NCBI GenBank assembly: GCA_022777455.1
Contig: JALFGI010000274.1
Location: forward strand, 1-6,041
Length of the DNA stretch: 6,041 nucleotides
Direction of reading: 5' to 3'
From: Clostridiales bacterium
GTDB lineage: Bacteria; Bacillota_A; Clostridia; Oscillospirales; Oscillospiraceae
This document shows positions 5,992-6,041 of the stretch, piece after piece. The notes beneath the pieces were generated by a model. That model was given only the letters and a program-made list of their open reading frames with translations, searched no databases and was not told where the DNA came from. The translations under genes were made by a program, and so were the position numbers. The first letter of the stretch is position 1; each line of letters opens with the position of its first letter.

Positions 5992-6041
5992 GCGCAGTAT
6001 CATCCACAAAAATAAACCGGGTTGGGCGAATTCGTACGATG

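Larger units (their letters stand above)
5567..6041. other. Intergenic control region plus GC-rich palindromes, no gene seen
   Basis: This 475-bp stretch holds, from left to right: the chvE ribosome binding site (5576-5580), a leader of about 110 nt, a promoter, an AT-rich zone (about 5715-5855) with short palindromes TTGTACAA (5722-5729) and GAAATCGATTTC (5764-5775), a GC-rich palindrome cluster (5858-5991), and a last 50 bp with nothing recognisable. The longest frames here lack Shine-Dalgarno sites and family resemblance. The gene to the right, its strand, and any divergent promoter are outside view. Confidence 0.7.

Noticed and set aside
5774..6007. 77-residue minus-strand frame over the palindromes
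   Set aside because: The frame reads through several short inverted repeats. No family resemblance and no clear Shine-Dalgarno.

Overview
The window looks like a chromosomal segment of a GC-rich, low-to-mid 60-family Clostridia relative, most likely a gut Oscillospirales/Ruminococcaceae-type Firmicute. This is an inference from three things: clean Shine-Dalgarno sites (GGAGG-type) in front of the transporter genes, a G/C-ending codon bias, and a hairpin-rich 'CTTGGCTC...CTGAGAGGG' inverted-repeat element of a kind I associate with that order. No rRNA or taxonomic marker gene is present, so the assignment is not firm.

Left part (1-1225, + strand): the 3' part, probably nearly all, of a gene for a membrane-anchored protein with a C-terminal RCC1-type beta-propeller of seven exact 38-residue units. 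The reading frame is open to the window edge, so the true start is probably upstream. Between this gene and the convergent transporter operon (1226-1512) lie a MITE-like inverted repeat (1257-1391) and a strong intrinsic terminator that serves the minus strand (1455-1492).

Centre and right (1513-5566, - strand): a complete three-gene sugar ABC importer operon, read right to left: chvE-type substrate-binding protein (4499-5566), a double-domain ATPase mmsA/gguA (2751-4286, TTG start) and a permease mmsB/gguB (1513-2733). The binding protein captures a monosaccharide outside the membrane, a permease dimer carries it across, and the tandem-NBD ATPase powers transport. The 212-bp gap between chvE and mmsA holds a perfect 14-bp inverted repeat without a T-tract, which could uncouple binding-protein mRNA level from the distal genes. 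The mmsA-mmsB gap is only 17 bp.

Right end (5567-6041): no convincing gene. It holds the operon's control region (a good sigma-A promoter at 5684-5712, a cre/LacI-type palindrome at 5763-5777, a roughly 110-nt leader with a 5' stem), then a GC-rich cluster of short palindromes (5858-5991), then about 50 bp with nothing recognisable. No regulator gene is inside the window.

I see no CRISPR array, tRNA, rRNA, transposase, phage gene or defence system. The best leads are the extracellular seven-unit propeller, the covarying hairpins in the MITE-like element, and the cre-like site above the sugar operon.
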